A DNA stretch of 64,000 nt from the NCBI RefSeq assembly GCF_013166655.1, contig NZ_JABKCA010000010.1, positions 1-64,000 of the forward strand, given 5' to 3'. Each line of letters starts with the position of its first letter. The stretch's first letter is position 1. The notes below the pieces were generated by a model. That model was not told the origin of the DNA. It saw only the letters and a program-made list of their open reading frames with translations, and did not search any database. A program made the position numbers and the translations under genes. Positions 40,512 to 50,069 of this stretch are shown here, piece by piece. This DNA comes from Lentimicrobium sp. L6 (GTDB lineage Bacteria; Bacteroidota; Bacteroidia; Bacteroidales; UBA12170).

Positions 40512-42692
40512 TTATTGAATTGTATTAGGAGAGGGGATTTTAATAATAAATAAACTTCCTTTTCCTACTTCGCTCTCTACCTCTAAACTCCCACCATGTT
40601 TTTTTATGAAATCATAGCATAGATATAGTCCCAGGCCACTTCCTCTTTCGCCTCTTGTACCATTGGTGCTAATATTTTGTGTATTTACGCGGAAAAGCTG
40701 TTTTAGCTTATCTTGTTCTATACCAATACCACTATCTTTAATTTCAATAATGAGTTCGTGATTGTCTATTTTGGATAAAATTGATATTTCGCCTTCCTCT
40801 TGGGTGTATTTTATGGCATTATTAATCAGGTTCCTAATAACCAAATTAATCATTTCTTTGTCAAATTTTGCTGTGATATCGTTCTCACATTTGTTGACCA
40901 TTTTAATTTTCTTAATCCGGGCACTTTCCTTAAATAATAATAGGTTAGATTGAATGATTTCAGAAATACTATTTTCTTTTGGATGAAAAGAGATGTCATT
41001 TTTTTGGGATAAAGACCACATTAAGAGGTTTTCCAATAATTCAAAAGTATTTTTTAATGTTTCTTTCAGTCTAAGTAAAATTTCTTGCTGTTCCTCTTGA
41101 GGAATGTTTTCATCCTCATTAACTAATAATTCTAATAAGGAATCGAGAGTTCCAAGAGGACCTCTTAAGTCATGAGCAATAATGGAGAATAGCTGATCTT
41201 TATCTTGGTTGGCAATGATTAATTTGTCCTCAAGTTCTTTGCTATCAGTAATGTCCATTATGGCAGAGAATAGTGCTGGGTGACCATCGAAGGAAATGAA
41301 GTTTGAGGATATTAGAGACCAGAATTCTTTTCCTCCAGCCGTTTTTAATTTAAATTCTGTATTCTTTACAAAGCCATGTTTATTCAATTGGCTTATTAGT
41401 TGATTCCTCTTTTCTGGTTCTACATATAACATCGATGACGGCTTTTTCAGTGCTAAATGGGATGTGATTTCAAATTTTTCACAAGCTCGAGGATTTAAAT
41501 ATAGAATTTTATTGTCTTCTGAGGAGGATATAATAATCGGGAATGGGGCGTTCTCAGCTAAATTGCGATACCTTTCCTCTAAACCAGAGATGAGCTTTTC
41601 TTTTTGCTTTCTATTTTCACTTTCATCTTTCAATTTTTTTGAAAGAGAATAGAATCTAATGGCAATAAAAGAAATGATTATTGTAAAAGAGATAATGATT
41701 CCAAATATGATATATGCTTTTTTATTACTTGGTTGTGGATTTCTTTCATAAATTAAACCCTCCATTGAAAATTCTCGAGGTAACATTCCCAATTCAGAAT
41801 ATATTTCCCCAATTCTTCTCCATCGATCTTTATTGATATAACCAATCTCTATCACATTGGGCATAATTAATCTATTGGTTTGTTGTGCTTCATACTCAAG
41901 GTGTGCTTTACTATGACGGGTACTATAATGTTCGAGAATGATATTGATGAGGGCATCTTGGTTTTTTAGGGCATAATCCCAACCTTTTAAAGATGCTTCT
42001 AAAAATGCTTTTACTCTTTGTGGATGGTTTTGGATCTCATCATCAGTTGTAAATAAGTTATCCCCATAAAAATCTATTCCACTTGCTCTGGGATTGAATA
42101 TATTGTATTCCACTCCGGATTCAATCAAAAGAAAAGGTTCATCGGTGGAATATGCCGACATGGCGTCAGCCTCTTGGTTGATGAGTGATTGTGGTGAAAA
42201 TGTATGATTAATAAAAGACAAATCATCTAAAGGAATTTGCTCCATAGCTAGATAAGCCAAAAGCTCGGCTGTTTGATTTTCGAGCATGATAGTTTTCCCT
42301 GCCAAATCATGGATATTATCATTTCCATCTTTTTTAAGGCTTAAAAATATATGTGGCGAATGTTGAAAAATATTAGCTAATAGAACCACTGGAAATCCTG
42401 AGTTTCTTGCTAAAATGATGTCTGAAGAGGCTATTCCATATTGTGCCTCACCATTTAATACAGAAGAAATAGGCTCGTCATCATGTTCGGCTTCAATGAT
42501 CTCAACAAATAAGCCATTATTTTTATAATAACCTTTTTCAATGGCTGCATAGTATCCTGCAAACTGGAATTGGTGTTTCCATTTTAATTTAAGTTGTATG
42601 CTGTCTAGTGTTTGAATAGGAGCAGAAAAAGCACCTAAATTACTTACTAGAAGTAAAAGGGTCAGAAACCATATTTTTGTATTTGCTTTCAT
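40512..42692 (-). CDS. NMT1/THI5-like substrate-binding domain fused to PAS histidine kinase
   Basis: 726 residues. After a signal peptide (LTLLLLVSNLGAFSAP), residues about 30-315 form a periplasmic binding protein of the NMT1/THI5 type (LKWKHQFQFAGYYAAIEKGYY, GIASSDIILARNSGFPVVLLA, DDEIQNHPQRVKAFLEASLKGWDYAL). One membrane helix (IIFGIIISFTIIISFIAI), a PAS domain, HisKA with the phospho-His in SIIAHDLRGPLGTLD, and HATPase_c with NLINNAIKYTQEEGE and GERGSGLGLYLCYDF follow. The binding domain should detect a small ligand, perhaps a pyrimidine/thiamine precursor or sulfonate-like compound. No response regulator is adjacent. Confidence 0.9.
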   Translation of the reverse strand: MKANTKIWFLTLLLLVSNLGAFSAPIQTLDSIQLKLKWKHQFQFAGYYAAIEKGYYKNNGLFVEIIEAEHDDEPISSVLNGEAQYGIASSDIILARNSGFPVVLLANIFQHSPHIFLSLKKDGNDNIHDLAGKTIMLENQTAELLAYLAMEQIPLDDLSFINHTFSPQSLINQEADAMSAYSTDEPFLLIESGVEYNIFNPRASGIDFYGDNLFTTDDEIQNHPQRVKAFLEASLKGWDYALKNQDALINIILEHYSTRHSKAHLEYEAQQTNRLIMPNVIEIGYINKDRWRRIGEIYSELGMLPREFSMEGLIYERNPQPSNKKAYIIFGIIISFTIIISFIAIRFYSLSKKLKDESENRKQKEKLISGLEERYRNLAENAPFPIIISSSEDNKILYLNPRACEKFEITSHLALKKPSSMLYVEPEKRNQLISQLNKHGFVKNTEFKLKTAGGKEFWSLISSNFISFDGHPALFSAIMDITDSKELEDKLIIANQDKDQLFSIIAHDLRGPLGTLDSLLELLVNEDENIPQEEQQEILLRLKETLKNTFELLENLLMWSLSQKNDISFHPKENSISEIIQSNLLLFKESARIKKIKMVNKCENDITAKFDKEMINLVIRNLINNAIKYTQEEGEISILSKIDNHELIIEIKDSGIGIEQDKLKQLFRVNTQNISTNGTRGERGSGLGLYLCYDFIKKHGGSLEVESEVGKGSLFIIKIPSPNTIQ

Positions 42693-42755
42693 ACTTATTT
42701 GCCTTGTTTATTTTCACTCTATTAAGCTTTTTAAGCGGTATAGAGTATTAGGGGT

Positions 42756-45704
42756 TTATTTCAAAATAGGTATATTAAAATAAAATACAGACCCTACTCC
42801 AAGAGTAGAATCAACCCAAATACTACCTCCTAACATTTCTGCATAAGCTTTACAAATAGCTAATCCCAATCCCGATCCTTCAAAAGCTCGAGCATCTAGA
42901 ACATCAACTTGTTCGAATCTTTGAAATATGGCTTCAATTCTATTTTTAGGAATCCCTATTCCTTCATCTTTTACATAAAACTCTAAAAACTGTTGTTCTT
43001 TATAGCAGCCTATTTCAATCTCTCCTACGTCAGAATATTTTATGGCGTTTTTTATCAGATTAGTCAATATGGAATGGAGTTTATGTTTATCGGTTTGAAT
43101 GATGTTTACATCTTCAGGGACTTGGTATAGCCATTCTAACTTGAGTCCTTTGTTTTCGACTTCTGGTTTAAAGAAACTATAAAGGACATCCATTTCATCA
43201 TTAATATTTACTTCAGATTTGACTGTAAGCATTTGTCCTGTTTCTATTTTCGATATATCAATAAGATCATTAACGGTATCCAACATTCTGTCACCACTTC
43301 TCTTTATAATATCGATATACATCTTTTGCTCATCGCCAGTTAAATCTGGCTCTTTTAATAACTCCGTAAAACCTAAGATACCATTCATTGGGGTCCTAAT
43401 CTCATGGCTCATATTGGCCAAAAATGAAGATTTCAAACGGTCAGACTCCTCCGCTTTTTCTTTTGCCTTTATAAGCTCTTTTTGGTTTTGGATTTCTTTT
43501 GTAATATCCTTTATTACAATTAAAAAACGGTTCTCAATGGGTACCATATAAAACTCACAAGTTTTCTTCTTTCTATTTTTAGTGTAGATATGCCATTTTT
43601 GCATTTCTATGTCCGATTTGGTATCAATTGCTTTTTGAATAGCTAGGTTCATAGATTCTTGAACATAAAGTCTGTATTCAAGGTTTGGGTAGGCTAATTC
43701 CCACCATTTCTGTGCTGAAGGTAGGTCTTTTATAGTGTATCCAAATATCTGAATGAATTTGTCGTTGACATACTCTACTTTTTCGTTAAAATCGGTTATC
43801 ACCATTGGAATAGGTGATTTTTTAATGAACAATTCAAGGTTCGATTGGTTATTGTCAGCTTCTTGCTTGGCTAATTTAAGTTCAAGATTTTGAGTGATTA
43901 GTTTCTCTTCGTTTTCCTTTAATAATTCTTCGGCTTGTTTTAAATTTGTTATGTCCAATAAGGAAGTTACACTATTAGTGCTGTCAGGTATCATATCCAC
44001 CACAACGAGTATATTCTTTATGTTTTTATGGTGATCTACAAAACGAAATTCATATTGAGATTGTGCTTTGTTTTTAGCATTTCTTCTTAGATGGTGTTGG
44101 TTTTGCATCATTTCTGAATCTTCAGAATGCACAAAATCAGACCATTTTTTTTTATTGATAATTTCAATTAAGGGAAGCCCGGAAAGTACTGAGAATTTTG
44201 TGTTGGCAAGTGTTATGACACCTTCGTTATTGATAATGCAAGTTGCGGTTCCCGTATTTTCAAAAACAGTTCTGTAAATTTCTTCACTCACTTCTAAAGT
44301 CTTTTGAAGTTCATGCTTTTCAGTTACATCTCTAACGGCAGCTATTCTAACTTTTTCTCCGTTATGCCTAACGTCTTTGGCTTCTATTTCGGCAAGAAAA
44401 AAAGTTCCATCCTTTTTCTTTATTGTTATGGTATATGGGTTTACTTGTTTTTGCTTTATTTTGGAGTAGACTAACTTCTTGTCTTGTTCATATGGAATAT
44501 AATTAGATATCAGTTTTCCTACAGATTCATTAGCATTATATCCGAGCATTTTATAAAAAGATTCATTGGCATCTATTATAACTCCATCTTTGTGAACTAA
44601 TATGCCCTCAAAGGTTGATTTAGCAAGAAACTTATATTTTTCCTCACTCTCATAAATAGCTTTTTCATGAAGTTTTTCTTTCGAGAGGTCTCTAACTATG
44701 GCTTGTATGATGGTTTTGTCTTCGGTTATGATATTTGATAAAGTAACAACAACAGGAAATACCTCACCATTATCTCTAATATGTTCCCATTCAAATTGAG
44801 TGAAACCCTCTTTCAAGGCGATATCGATGTTTTTTAAAGCTTTCTCTTTGGAATCAGAACCATCCTTTTGCTTTTTTGGTGAGATTTCCCAAGGGTTTTT
44901 ATTTAAAAAATCATTTAGATTATTTAATCCAAACATTTTCAAAATCGCCATATTCCCTGAGCTAAACCTCATTGTTTCTACATCAATAGTCATGATGGCA
45001 TCCTTAGAGGAGTTGAAAAGTGTACGGTATAAGTTTTCACTGTCTTTTAATGCCGTTTGTGATTTTCTCGTTTCACTAATATCTCTTATGGTTACGTAGT
45101 ATAGGTTTGAGTTGAAGTTTAATCCCGATGAAATGGAAAGAGTTTTATTTTTATATGGAATTTCGTATTCAGCAACATTCTGGCCGAGAAACATCCTTTT
45201 TAGATTATTCAGTAATGCTCCAAGAGACTGAACAGAACCAAACTTTTTCGCTAACACAAATCCGCTTTTGCCAATGACTTGTTCTCTAGTCAAGTCTGTA
45301 ATTTCTAAAAATGCAGGGTTTAGTTCTATTACTCTGAGATTTTTATTCACGATTAAAACACCATCTTTAGTACCTTTTAAAAGGCTTTTAAATTCAGTAT
45401 TTTTTTCTAAAGATTTTGGTTCAAAGGTGATGAGTAAATAAGTTTTGCCGGCTTCTTTTAAATTTTTGACAATAAGTTTTCCAAAGCATGAGGGTTTGTT
45501 AGGACGATGTAGTTCTGTTTAATCGAGGGTTTGTGGCTTTATATGTTTATGGTCTATGAATTTGGACATCTTCATAGTGCTCAGTTCCTTTTCGTTCATT
45601 TGCATGAATGTTAAGGCTTCAATACTAGCTTGTTTGATAAGTAGACTGTCACTTTCTACAAGAAAAGCAGGAATAGGTAATACTTTGATGATGGCAGATT
45701 CCAT
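42756..45704 (-). pseudogene. Multi-PAS sensor histidine kinase interrupted by one in-frame TAA
   Basis: One continuous frame of 983 codons is broken by a single TAA at 45521-45519. The 61 codons before it (MESAIIKVLPIPAFLVESDS ...) begin a PAS domain. The 56 codons between it and the GTG at 45350 are fully open and continue that PAS domain (GKLIVKNLKEAGKTYLLITFE). Then come about five more PAS domains, HisKA with the phospho-His in FLANMSHEIRTPMNGILGFTE, and HATPase_c with NLIKNAIKYSDVGE and GSGLGLAICKAYAEML. It is probably a nonsense mutation (CAA or similar to TAA), recoding being less likely. Downstream reinitiation, e.g. at the GTG, could still give a soluble truncated kinase. Confidence 0.85.
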
Positions 45705-45833
45705 AGTTATATAGTTCAGAGTATTGCCCTATAGGTTTTTATTTACCTAGTAGTTACGGGCTGATAAATCTTTTAACTCAAATATACGAAATATTATTGG
45801 AAGTTTTTATTGGTCATTCTACTTGATAAATAC

Positions 45834-45863
45834 AAAAAAAGCCGTCCTTATAAAAAGAACGGC
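45834..45863 (-). terminator. Terminator of the serine operon / DUF1015 gene
   Basis: GCCGTCC (45841-45847) and GAACGGC (45857-45863) pair over six of seven positions. The A-run at 45834-45840 is a T-run on the minus strand. It is 26 bp after the stop of the DUF1015 gene. Confidence 0.82.
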
Positions 45864-45888
45864 TTCTGATATAATATTTCGAATGATC

Positions 45889-47139
45889 TTATTTCAATTC
45901 ATGAATCACCAATCCACTTCTGAGTTTTGGCTCAAACCAAGTTGTTTTTGGAGGCATGATATTATTAGTATCAGCAATATCGATTAATTGTTTCATGCTT
46001 ACGGCATAAAGTGCAAAAGCAACTTCGTGATCACCACTGTCTACTCTTTTGCTCAACTCACCGAGTCCTCTAATTCCACCAACGAAATCGATTCTCTTAC
46101 TGGTACGAAGGTCTTCAATTCCTAATAGTTTGTCTAAAACTAAATTGGAAAGGATAGTTACATCAAGGACGCCAATGGGGTCGTTATCATCATAAGTTCC
46201 TTCTTTGGCGGTCATGCTATACCATTTGCCATCTAAATACATGCTGAATTCATGTAATTTTGCAGGCTTATAAATTTCTGCACCTTCCTCTTTTACTTCG
46301 AAGTTCTCAGCTAATAATTTTAAGAAATCATCTTTGCTGTGACCATTTAAATCTTTAACCACGCGGTTATAATCAATAATTTTTAATTGATTATCTGGGA
46401 AATGAACAGCTAAGAAATAGTTGAATTCTTCTTCTCCTGTATAATCAGGATATGCTTTTCTTTTCTCAGCACCCACTAAAGCAGCAGCAGCTGTTCGGTG
46501 GTGACCATCAGCAACATAAGTAAAAGGAACTTTAGTAGAGAAAAGCTCTTCTAGTTTAGTATTGATTGCATCGTCAGTAATAGCCCAGAAATGGTGCCCA
46601 AAACCATCTTCAGCAGTGAAATCATAATCTGCTTCCTGATTTTTAACGATATCTGCTACGATAGTATCAATTTCTTCTACCGCTGGATAAGCAAAGAATA
46701 CGGGCTCAATATTGGCTTCATTAATACGAACGTGAATCATTCTATCTTCTTCCTTGTCCGGACGAGTTAATTCGTGTTTCTTGATGATTCCATTTAAATA
46801 ATCATCAACTGAAGCAGCGCCAACGATACCATATTGTGTACGCCCTTCCATGGTTTGCGCATATATATAGTATAATGGTTTGTCATCTTGAACCAGCCAG
46901 CCGTTTTCTTTAAATTTAGAATAATTCTCTACTGCTTTGTCATAAACTTCATCAGCATGAACATCGATACCTTCTGGGCAATCAATCTCACTCCTGGTGA
47001 TGTGTAATAATGAGTATGGATTACCATCTGCCATTTGAGCAGCTTCTTGTGAGTTCATCACATCGTATGGTAAACTTGCTAATTGCTGAGCAATATCTTT
47101 TGTTGGGCGAAAGCCCTTGAATGGTTTAATAGTAGCCAT
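45889..47139 (-). CDS. DUF1015 domain protein of the serine biosynthesis cluster
   Basis: 416 residues with the DUF1015 (SerC-linked) pattern: IKPFKGFRPTKDIAQQLASLPYDVMNSQEA at the start, SLLHITRSEIDCPE, the YVADGHHRTAAAALVG motif typical of the family, and NFVLAVHFPDNQLKIIDYNRV-type beta strands. Function is unproven; the constant link with serC-serA suggests a role in serine metabolism. It ends the operon at a terminator. A four-helix-bundle gene precedes it. Confidence 0.87.
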   Translation of the reverse strand: MATIKPFKGFRPTKDIAQQLASLPYDVMNSQEAAQMADGNPYSLLHITRSEIDCPEGIDVHADEVYDKAVENYSKFKENGWLVQDDKPLYYIYAQTMEGRTQYGIVGAASVDDYLNGIIKKHELTRPDKEEDRMIHVRINEANIEPVFFAYPAVEEIDTIVADIVKNQEADYDFTAEDGFGHHFWAITDDAINTKLEELFSTKVPFTYVADGHHRTAAAALVGAEKRKAYPDYTGEEEFNYFLAVHFPDNQLKIIDYNRVVKDLNGHSKDDFLKLLAENFEVKEEGAEIYKPAKLHEFSMYLDGKWYSMTAKEGTYDDNDPIGVLDVTILSNLVLDKLLGIEDLRTSKRIDFVGGIRGLGELSKRVDSGDHEVAFALYAVSMKQLIDIADTNNIMPPKTTWFEPKLRSGLVIHELK

Positions 47140-47224
47140 TATAATTTATTTTTCAAGTTTTTAAATTACTATTCTTAATCTATTAGAGACTAAAAACAGG
47201 AGCATATCAGCTCACTTATTTTAT

Positions 47225-47665
47225 TTAATAATCATTGGAGCTGTTCCCAGCTTCATAATTTCTAGCACTGGAAGAATGATGTTCTCTTTCTCTTTGTAAA
47301 CTACCAATGAGTGCACCAATCATTTTGGTTAATTCCATCAAATGATTGCGGCTATTCTGCTCTTCATCTTCTGTAAAATATCCCGATTTATATGCAACAG
47401 CAGTATAGACAACGCAGCGTCGGATTGATGTTTTTGCATCTTTCAGGCAGTTTACAAAATGTGTTTTGTTTCTTGAGGAGCCTTCCGAAATTTTAGATGG
47501 TATTTCTAAAGAATCGATGATAAAGCTCTTCACCAAAGGATTAGATTCGGCATGAGGAAACATCTCTGTATTGATCTGAACCCAAGTATAATAATCTAAA
47601 GCCTTTTGATAGACACGAAGGTCTTCAAAGCGAAAGAATGATGGGGTAAAATCCTGATTTTCCAT
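47225..47665 (-). CDS. Four-helix bundle protein (S23/IVS-like family)
   Basis: 146 residues: FEDLRVYQKALDYYTWVQ at the start, then SFIIDSLEIPSKISEGSSRNKTHFVNCLKDAKTSIRRCVVYTAVAYKSGYF, and EELMELTKMIGALIGSLQRE-type last helix. This is the TIGR02436 four-helix bundle family, which includes proteins in 23S rRNA intervening sequences and the Avd accessory protein of diversity-generating retroelements. No 23S rRNA or reverse transcriptase is nearby. It lies between serA and DUF1015 on the same strand, so it is part of, or inserted in, the serine operon. The Ser/Asn-rich C-terminal tail is unusual. Confidence 0.85.
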   Translation of the reverse strand: MENQDFTPSFFRFEDLRVYQKALDYYTWVQINTEMFPHAESNPLVKSFIIDSLEIPSKISEGSSRNKTHFVNCLKDAKTSIRRCVVYTAVAYKSGYFTEDEEQNSRNHLMELTKMIGALIGSLQREREHHSSSARNYEAGNSSNDY

Positions 47666-47758
47666 AATAGATATTTTAGTATTAGTGTATTTCAGTTGGT
47701 TTAGAAATGATTTTGTATTTCCCTTCTCTCCTAAATCTTCTCAGTGCTGATTATTAAA

Positions 47759-48679
47759 TTAATTTACTTTGAAAGTGATATCACCATTCTCAATAAACGC
47801 TACAATTTGGTTAGCCCCAGCTACACCAGCATTAATATTGGCCTCTGCAGTTTGAGCACCCATTTTTTTAGGCGTAAAGAAGAATCTTCCTTCATACTTG
47901 GCTTCAAAATCTGCCTTGCAATCAGGAGCGATATCTGAAATATAAGTAAAATCAGCTCTTTCTTCCATAAGCTTCAATAACTCTTCCTCATGAATCACCT
48001 CTTTACGAGCAGTGTTCACAAGAGTGGCGCCTTCTGGCATGCTATTTAATAGCTCAAAGTTAATTGATTTTTTAGTCTTGTCATTGGCAGGAATATGAAG
48101 ACTGATATATTGACACTCCGCATATAATTGCTCCATAGTATCAACAGCAATGACACCATCTTTTTCAATATCTACTTTATTTACAAATGGATCGAAAGCT
48201 TTCACAGTCATTCCAAATCCTTTAGCAATTTTAGCTACATATCTACCAACATTACCATAAGCATGGATACCAATAGTTTTGCCTTTTAACTCTGTTCCAG
48301 CTTTGCCGTTATATTGACCTCTAGCTTGAAAAACCATCATTCCTAATGCCAATTCAGCTACTGCATTTGAATTTTGACCAGGAGTGTTCATGGCCACAAT
48401 GTTATTAGCAGTTGCAGCTGCCAAGTCAATATTGTCATATCCAGCACCAGCTCTAATAATGATTTTTAGGTTTTTGGCAGCGTCTAAAACTTCTTTGGTA
48501 GCTTTATCACTACGGATAATCATAGCATCAGCAGTTTTAGCTGCTTCAATTAATGCTTCCTGACCTTCATATTTTTCTAATAAAGCGAATTCGTATCCGG
48601 CTTTAATAACAACATCTTTAATTTGAGAAACAGCTGCAGGTGCAAAAGGTTTCTCAGTAGCAACTAATACTTTTGTCAT
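47759..48679 (-). CDS. serA: D-3-phosphoglycerate dehydrogenase, short form with Lys at the catalytic His position
   Basis: About 306 residues, no ACT domain. It oxidises 3-phosphoglycerate to 3-phosphohydroxypyruvate with NAD+. RAGAGYDNIDLAAA, MNTPGQNSNAVAELALGMM, and the NAD loop IHAYGNVGRYVAKIAKGFGM are present, with NTARKEVIHEEELL. The usual TPHxGxxTxEA catalytic-His motif reads TPKKMGAQTAEA, with Lys replacing His. This is the type described as IIIK in Entamoeba and Bacteroides-like PGDH. The ATG at 48679 (MTKVLVATEKPF) is chosen; the frame from 48751 adds an untypical extension. The ORF is 149 bp downstream of serC. Confidence 0.92.
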   Translation of the reverse strand: MTKVLVATEKPFAPAAVSQIKDVVIKAGYEFALLEKYEGQEALIEAAKTADAMIIRSDKATKEVLDAAKNLKIIIRAGAGYDNIDLAAATANNIVAMNTPGQNSNAVAELALGMMVFQARGQYNGKAGTELKGKTIGIHAYGNVGRYVAKIAKGFGMTVKAFDPFVNKVDIEKDGVIAVDTMEQLYAECQYISLHIPANDKTKKSINFELLNSMPEGATLVNTARKEVIHEEELLKLMEERADFTYISDIAPDCKADFEAKYEGRFFFTPKKMGAQTAEANINAGVAGANQIVAFIENGDITFKVN

Positions 48680-48828
48680 AATGTATAATTTAAATTGAAA
48701 CTGTCCTAAAAGTAAGTAAATTGATTTGTCAATGCTTTTTGCTTGCTTCATGCAAGAAATAACAACGAAAATTAATTTCGCTGAGTCTTCTTAATAAACT
48801 AACTTCAAGGACAGTTTGCAAATATTTA

Positions 48829-49899
48829 TTAATGATTTTTTTCGAATTCAGCCATGACTTCTATAAGAGCTTTTACGCTTTCTTTTGGAAGTGCATTATA
48901 AGTAGAGGCTCTAAATCCACCAACATCACGGTGTCCTTTTAGGCCCATCATTCCTTTAGAGGTAGCTAAAGCAAGGAATTCTTTTTCAAACTCTTCGTAA
49001 CCATCATTCATCACAAAGCAAATATTCATTAAAGAGCGATCTTCTTTATTTGGAACTGTTGATTTGAAACATTTGTTACGATCAATTTCATCATATAACC
49101 AACCTGCTTTTTCGATATTTATTTTTTCCATTCCTTCAACACCACCTTGTGCTTTTAACCAGCGTAAAGTTTGTAATGCGCTAAAGATAGGAAGTACTGG
49201 AGGCGTATTGAACATAGAATCTTTATCAATATGAGTTTGGTAGTTCATCATTGTTGGGATAGGACGGTCAACTTTACCTAAGATATCATTCTTAATGATA
49301 ACGAAAGTAACACCAGAAGGGGCTAAGTTTTTCTGTGCACCACCATAGATCATATCGTATTTGCTCACATCGATCGGACGGCTAAAAATATCAGAAGACA
49401 TATCAGCAATTAAAGGAACATTTACATCTAAATCTTCTCTAATTTCTGTACCATAAATGGTATTATTGGTTGTGATATGGAAATAATCAGCATCAGCAGG
49501 AATTTCATATCCTCTAGGAATATAGTTGAAGTTTTTATCTTTAGAACTAGCTACTTCAACAACCTCCCCAAATAATTTCGCTTCTTTAAGCGCTTTTGAT
49601 GCCCAAGCTCCAGTGTTTAAATAAGCAGCTTTCTTATTTAATAAGTTATATGCTACCATTAAAAACTGAGTACTTGCGCCTCCACCTACGAATAACACTG
49701 AGTAGCCTTCAGGAATTTTCAATAATTCTTTAAAAAGATTCTGTGCTTCTTCAACAACAGCAATAAATTCTTTACTACGGTGAGAAATTTCTAAAACAGA
49801 AAGTCCTGTGTCTGAAAAATTTTGAATTCCCTTAATGGTCTCGTCAATAGTGTATTGAGGCAGGATTGATGGGCCTGCAAAAAAATTATGCTTCTTCAT
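48829..49899 (-). CDS. serC: Phosphoserine aminotransferase
   Basis: 356 residues, class V PLP enzyme that makes phosphoserine from phosphohydroxypyruvate. [67 protein letters not shown] and the PLP-lysine segment [18 protein letters not shown] identify it. It heads the serC-serA-(four-helix)-DUF1015 operon. A minus-strand -7 element TATTTTTG lies at 49966-49973, about 67 bp upstream. No serB-type phosphatase is in the window. Confidence 0.95.
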   Translation of the reverse strand: MKKHNFFAGPSILPQYTIDETIKGIQNFSDTGLSVLEISHRSKEFIAVVEEAQNLFKELLKIPEGYSVLFVGGGASTQFLMVAYNLLNKKAAYLNTGAWASKALKEAKLFGEVVEVASSKDKNFNYIPRGYEIPADADYFHITTNNTIYGTEIREDLDVNVPLIADMSSDIFSRPIDVSKYDMIYGGAQKNLAPSGVTFVIIKNDILGKVDRPIPTMMNYQTHIDKDSMFNTPPVLPIFSALQTLRWLKAQGGVEGMEKINIEKAGWLYDEIDRNKCFKSTVPNKEDRSLMNICFVMNDGYEEFEKEFLALATSKGMMGLKGHRDVGGFRASTYNALPKESVKALIEVMAEFEKNH

Positions 49900-49965
49900 T
49901 TCTGTATGTTTTAATTGTTTATTCCTAATTATTTGCTACTTAAGTAGTCTATTGCAAATTTGACT

Positions 49966-49973
49966 CAAAAATA
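49966..49973 (-). promoter_or_regulatory. -7 element (TATTTTTG) upstream of serC
   Basis: On the minus strand TATTTTTG lies 67 bp before the serC ATG; a matching TTTG is not seen at the 19-bp distance. The intergenic region to the divergent lipoprotein gene (49900-50069) also holds TAGTTTTG on the plus strand. Confidence 0.45.
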
Positions 49974-50030
49974 AGCTTTATCATTAATTAAATAATAAAA
50001 TTGATGTTTTTTTTATTGATTCAAAATAAC

Positions 50031-50038
50031 TAGTTTTG
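50031..50038 (+). promoter_or_regulatory. -7 element (TAGTTTTG) of the 50070 lipoprotein gene
   Basis: TAGTTTTG ends 31 bp before the ATG at 50070, with a TTTT instead of TTTG about 19 bp upstream. Confidence 0.45.
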
Positions 50039-50069
50039 AATACTCGTAATTGGAGATTTAAGTGGGCTT

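Noticed and set aside
47225-47665. Avd accessory gene of a diversity-generating retroelement
   Set aside because: No reverse transcriptase, template repeat or variable repeat was seen around it.
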